64,000 bases of DNA, from positions 1 to 64,000 of the forward strand of contig CAYTBT010000007.1 in NCBI GenBank assembly GCA_964436125.1, in the 5' to 3' direction. This DNA comes from CAYRFF01 sp964436125. Lineage in GTDB: Bacteria; Bacteroidota; Bacteroidia; Chitinophagales; Saprospiraceae. The notes beneath the pieces are model-generated. The model had not been told where the DNA came from, did no database searches, and saw nothing but the letters and a program-made list of their open reading frames with translations. The position numbers were made by a program, and so were the translations under genes. Positions 62,312 to 64,000 of this stretch are shown in pieces; position 1 is the first letter of the stretch, and every line of letters starts with the position of its first letter.

Positions 62312-62324
62312 TGATAAAGGTTTA

Positions 62325-62366
62325 GGCTGAGGCTAAGGCTGAGGCTAAGGCTAAGGCTGAGGTTCA
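62325..62366. repeat. Hexanucleotide tandem repeat GGCTRA
   Basis: Six units of GGCTGA or GGCTAA run from 62325 to 62360, with a degenerate seventh (GGTTCA). On the minus strand they would read as Leu-Ser repeats, but no real gene is evident in the 325-base gap between pheT and the coiled-coil gene. Confidence 0.85.
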
Positions 62367-62493
62367 TACCAGTAATCATTTTCATATACAGTAAATTTAC
62401 ATACTCTAGTTTTTCGGTACCGGCCAAGAGCTTATAGCCTATAGCGCTGGCGTTGCCGGAAAGGATAGCGGTGAATAAATCCGGAACTATAGA

Positions 62494-62525
62494 TTGAAAA
62501 CTGTTGAGGAATTTTTGTAAATTTG
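62494..62525 (+). promoter_or_regulatory. Promoter for the coiled-coil / zapA / rny group
   Basis: TTG (62494-62496), 21 bases, then TAAATTTG (62518-62525), matching the -7 consensus. ATG 62560 follows after 34 bases. Confidence 0.55.
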
Positions 62526-62559
62526 TCATTGAAGATAAAATATTATACTTTTATAAACA

Positions 62560-62853
62560 ATGGTGGAAATAGAGAGGGAATTAAATGCCGTGTATGCCAA
62601 GGTGGAAACTATCCAAGGAAAACTGCGGCGTTTACAATCGGAAAAGCAGGAACTACTTCAACAGTTGGAGAATCAGGCTGCTTTAATTTCATCGCTGAAG
62701 AAAGAGAACTTAAAGCTGGAGAAGAAGAGTGAGGAGCAGAATGATCAGGCGGGCAAGATTCATAAGCTTGAGGCAGAGAAAGAATTAAGAGAAGAGCTTA
62801 ATCAATATATCAAAGTGATTGATGAATGTCTAGGTCACTTAAAAAAGATATAA
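62560..62853 (+). CDS. Small coiled-coil protein upstream of zapA (ZapB-like)
   Basis: A 97-residue cytoplasmic protein that is nearly all coiled coil. Heptad-spaced Leu/Ile positions run from residue ~5 to ~75 (KVETIQGKLRRLQSEKQELL, QLENQAALISSLKKENLKLE). A short C-terminal helix (EELNQYIKVIDECLGHLKKI) ends it. In Bacteroidota, a short coiled-coil gene often precedes zapA and is thought to be a divisome partner; sequence alone cannot confirm it is ZapB. It starts after a promoter and ends 4 bases before zapA. Confidence 0.75.
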   Translation: MVEIERELNAVYAKVETIQGKLRRLQSEKQELLQQLENQAALISSLKKENLKLEKKSEEQNDQAGKIHKLEAEKELREELNQYIKVIDECLGHLKKI

Positions 62854-62857
62854 ATGT

Positions 62858-63166
62858 ATGGCAAGTAGTGAATTGAAGAAAATGACTGTACGGATTGCCG
62901 GGAGAGATTATCCGGTGAGGGTGCGAGAAAGTGAGATGGACACAGTATCTCGCATTGCGAGTGAGATAAATAAGAAATTAAATGACCTTCAATTGCAATA
63001 CAATAAAAATGATATACAAGATTGCTTATCGATGATAGCACTTACTTATGCTGTAGATTTTTACCAGAAATCTGAAGGTGTATCGGATGATAAGCAAGTT
63101 GAGAAAGACCTTTCCACAGAATTTGATCGCATTCATGCTCTGCTAGATTCCATTATCCAGTCTTAA
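62858..63166 (+). CDS. zapA: Cell division protein ZapA
   Basis: A 102-residue regulator that bundles and stabilises FtsZ filaments. The N-terminal segment MTVRIAGRDYPVRVRESEMD is the ZapA globular head, with SRIASEINKKLNDLQ and DCLSMIALTYAVDFYQ as the next conserved stretches; the rest forms the coiled-coil dimer. Start at ATG 62858. It follows the coiled-coil gene by 4 bases and precedes rny by 35 bases, so a shared transcript is likely. Confidence 0.9.
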   Translation: MASSELKKMTVRIAGRDYPVRVRESEMDTVSRIASEINKKLNDLQLQYNKNDIQDCLSMIALTYAVDFYQKSEGVSDDKQVEKDLSTEFDRIHALLDSIIQS

Positions 63167-63201
63167 GTGTACTATTAAAGGACTTTAAGCTAGCAAATAT
63201 T

Positions 63202-64000
63202 ATGGATTATATAGGGATTGTTGCCATCGTTGCAGTTATTACTGCAGTTATTACATATTTTATTGTTAAAGCAGGACTCAATAGAGCCAATGCTGCCAAA
63301 GTCGATGAAATAAGCAGAAAAGCCGAGCTTGAGATTGAAAAAGCCAAGCTTTCCGCACAACGGATCCTCGATGAAGCTGATAGCAAAGCAGAAAAGATTA
63401 TTTCCCAAGCCGAGTCCAAGTCTGAAAAGCTATTTGCGCAAGCTGAATCCAAGTCAGATAAACTCATTGCGCAGGCAGAAGCAAAACACGAGAACATAAA
63501 GCAAGAGAAAATTCATCAAGCCAAAGAAAAATATGCACAGCTTAAGGCGCAATTTGAAGAGGATAAAGCGCAGCAGAGAATTGCCTTGAAAGAAAAACAG
63601 AGCGAAATATCTGATAGCGAAAAAGCCATTGAAAGAAGGACTAAAGAACTTGCTCAACAGAAAGATGCGCTTCATCAACAATCATCAGAATTGAAGTCCG
63701 AGCGCGACAATATTTCCAAGCAGGCTAAAGCTCTGAGGAACAAAAAGCGGGAGGTTGATGAATTAAACAATCAACGAATCATGAAGCTGGAGAAGATCGG
63801 TGGAATGTCTGAAAGTGAAGCGAGGAAAGAGCTATTGGATGCCGTAAAAGCCAAGGCAGAAACAGATGCCATGTCAATAATCAAGGATACGATTTCTGAA
63901 GCAGAAGCAATTGCCAATCGCAAAGCACGGAAGATTATTATTCAGTCCATTCAGCGGATGTGCGCAGAAATTACCATTGAGAACACAGTTACTGTTTTTA
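63202..64000 (+). CDS. rny: Ribonuclease Y, 5' part (cut by the window end)
   Basis: A membrane-anchored endoribonuclease that starts mRNA decay; 266 codons are visible and the frame is open at the window end. ATG 63202 begins an N-terminal membrane anchor (MDYIGIVAIVAVITAVITYF). A very long Glu/Lys/Gln/Ala-rich coiled coil follows, with local repeats (SQAESKSEKL, AQAESKSDKL, AQAEAKHENI). Near the end MSESEARKELLDAVKAKAET and ARKIIIQSIQRMCAEITIENTVTV are the expected segments leading to the KH domain, which lies beyond the window with the HD domain. The coiled coil is about 55 residues longer than I recall for B. subtilis. Confidence 0.92.
   Translation, partial: MDYIGIVAIVAVITAVITYFIVKAGLNRANAAKVDEISRKAELEIEKAKLSAQRILDEADSKAEKIISQAESKSEKLFAQAESKSDKLIAQAEAKHENIKQEKIHQAKEKYAQLKAQFEEDKAQQRIALKEKQSEISDSEKAIERRTKELAQQKDALHQQSSELKSERDNISKQAKALRNKKREVDELNNQRIMKLEKIGGMSESEARKELLDAVKAKAETDAMSIIKDTISEAEAIANRKARKIIIQSIQRMCAEITIENTVTVF

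Noticed and set aside
62260..62529. An 89-residue minus-strand open frame covering the GGCTRA repeats
   Set aside because: Its Leu-Ser run comes from the hexamer repeat and no conserved segment is recognisable.

Overview
The window is a 64-kb piece of a Bacteroidota chromosome of moderate GC content. It carries several marks of that phylum. There are type IX secretion (T9SS) cargo proteins with C-terminal sorting domains, a PorP/SprF-type outer-membrane protein, DUF6029- and Omp28-like envelope proteins, and a ZapA/RNase Y cluster. Promoters of the TTTG-N19-TAnnTTTG type sit upstream of genes such as pheT. A free-living, aerobic, Saprospiria- or Sphingobacteriia-like organism is my best guess, but nothing here fixes the family. 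No rRNA, tRNA, insertion sequence, prophage or CRISPR array was seen. The window looks like core chromosome with scattered surface-protein genes.

Layout. 1-1 kb: 3' end of gltX overlapping a tiny conserved gene. 1.2-11.1 kb: a three-gene T9SS surface cassette (a 2275-residue adhesin with a type B sorting domain, a PorP/SprF protein, and an OmpA/PD40 protein). 11.2-17.5 kb: a beta-CASP metallo-hydrolase overlapping a secreted esterase, an HhH outer-membrane protein, and holA. 17.6-23.2 kb: a small lipoprotein, pepT, and a polyamine operon (arginine decarboxylase, agmatinase, a deoxyhypusine-synthase-like enzyme) whose first ribosome binding site lies in a perfect hairpin. 23.3-28.7 kb: a voltage-gated K+ channel, a frameshifted ArsR-like regulator, lpxB / small membrane protein / surE, a DtxR-type regulator and a nitroreductase. 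28.7-31.7 kb: a repeat-rich intergenic stretch, then the membrane pyrophosphatase hppA. 31.9-38.3 kb: a T9SS-exported sialidase, a very large NtrY-like sensor kinase, and the RNase P RNA gene. 38.3-46.7 kb: an oxidoreductase/phosphoesterase pair, clpB, a RidA protein, an uncharacterised four-gene operon (GNAT, ornithine/alanine-racemase-like enzyme, two micro-proteins) and a thioesterase. 47-52 kb: argS-glnS-pyrR-pyrB operon. 52.4-59.7 kb: a PD40-M28-PDZ peptidase, an FG-GAP T9SS cargo, and a TlpA / DUF6029 / Omp28 envelope group. 59.8-64 kb: pheT, a second repeat element, a coiled-coil gene, zapA, and the 5' part of rny.

Most genes are ordinary housekeeping genes. The parts worth a second look are: the polyamine operon, for its 5' hairpin and a deoxyhypusine-synthase-like enzyme with an altered substrate pocket but a retained catalytic lysine; a near-identical 24-bp motif upstream of both clpB and the sialidase; a stem-loop just after clpB; a dispersed repeat present in two copies in opposite orientation; the four-gene micro-protein operon; and a one-base deletion that splits an ArsR-like gene. 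I did not find a clearly new multi-gene defence or metabolic system.
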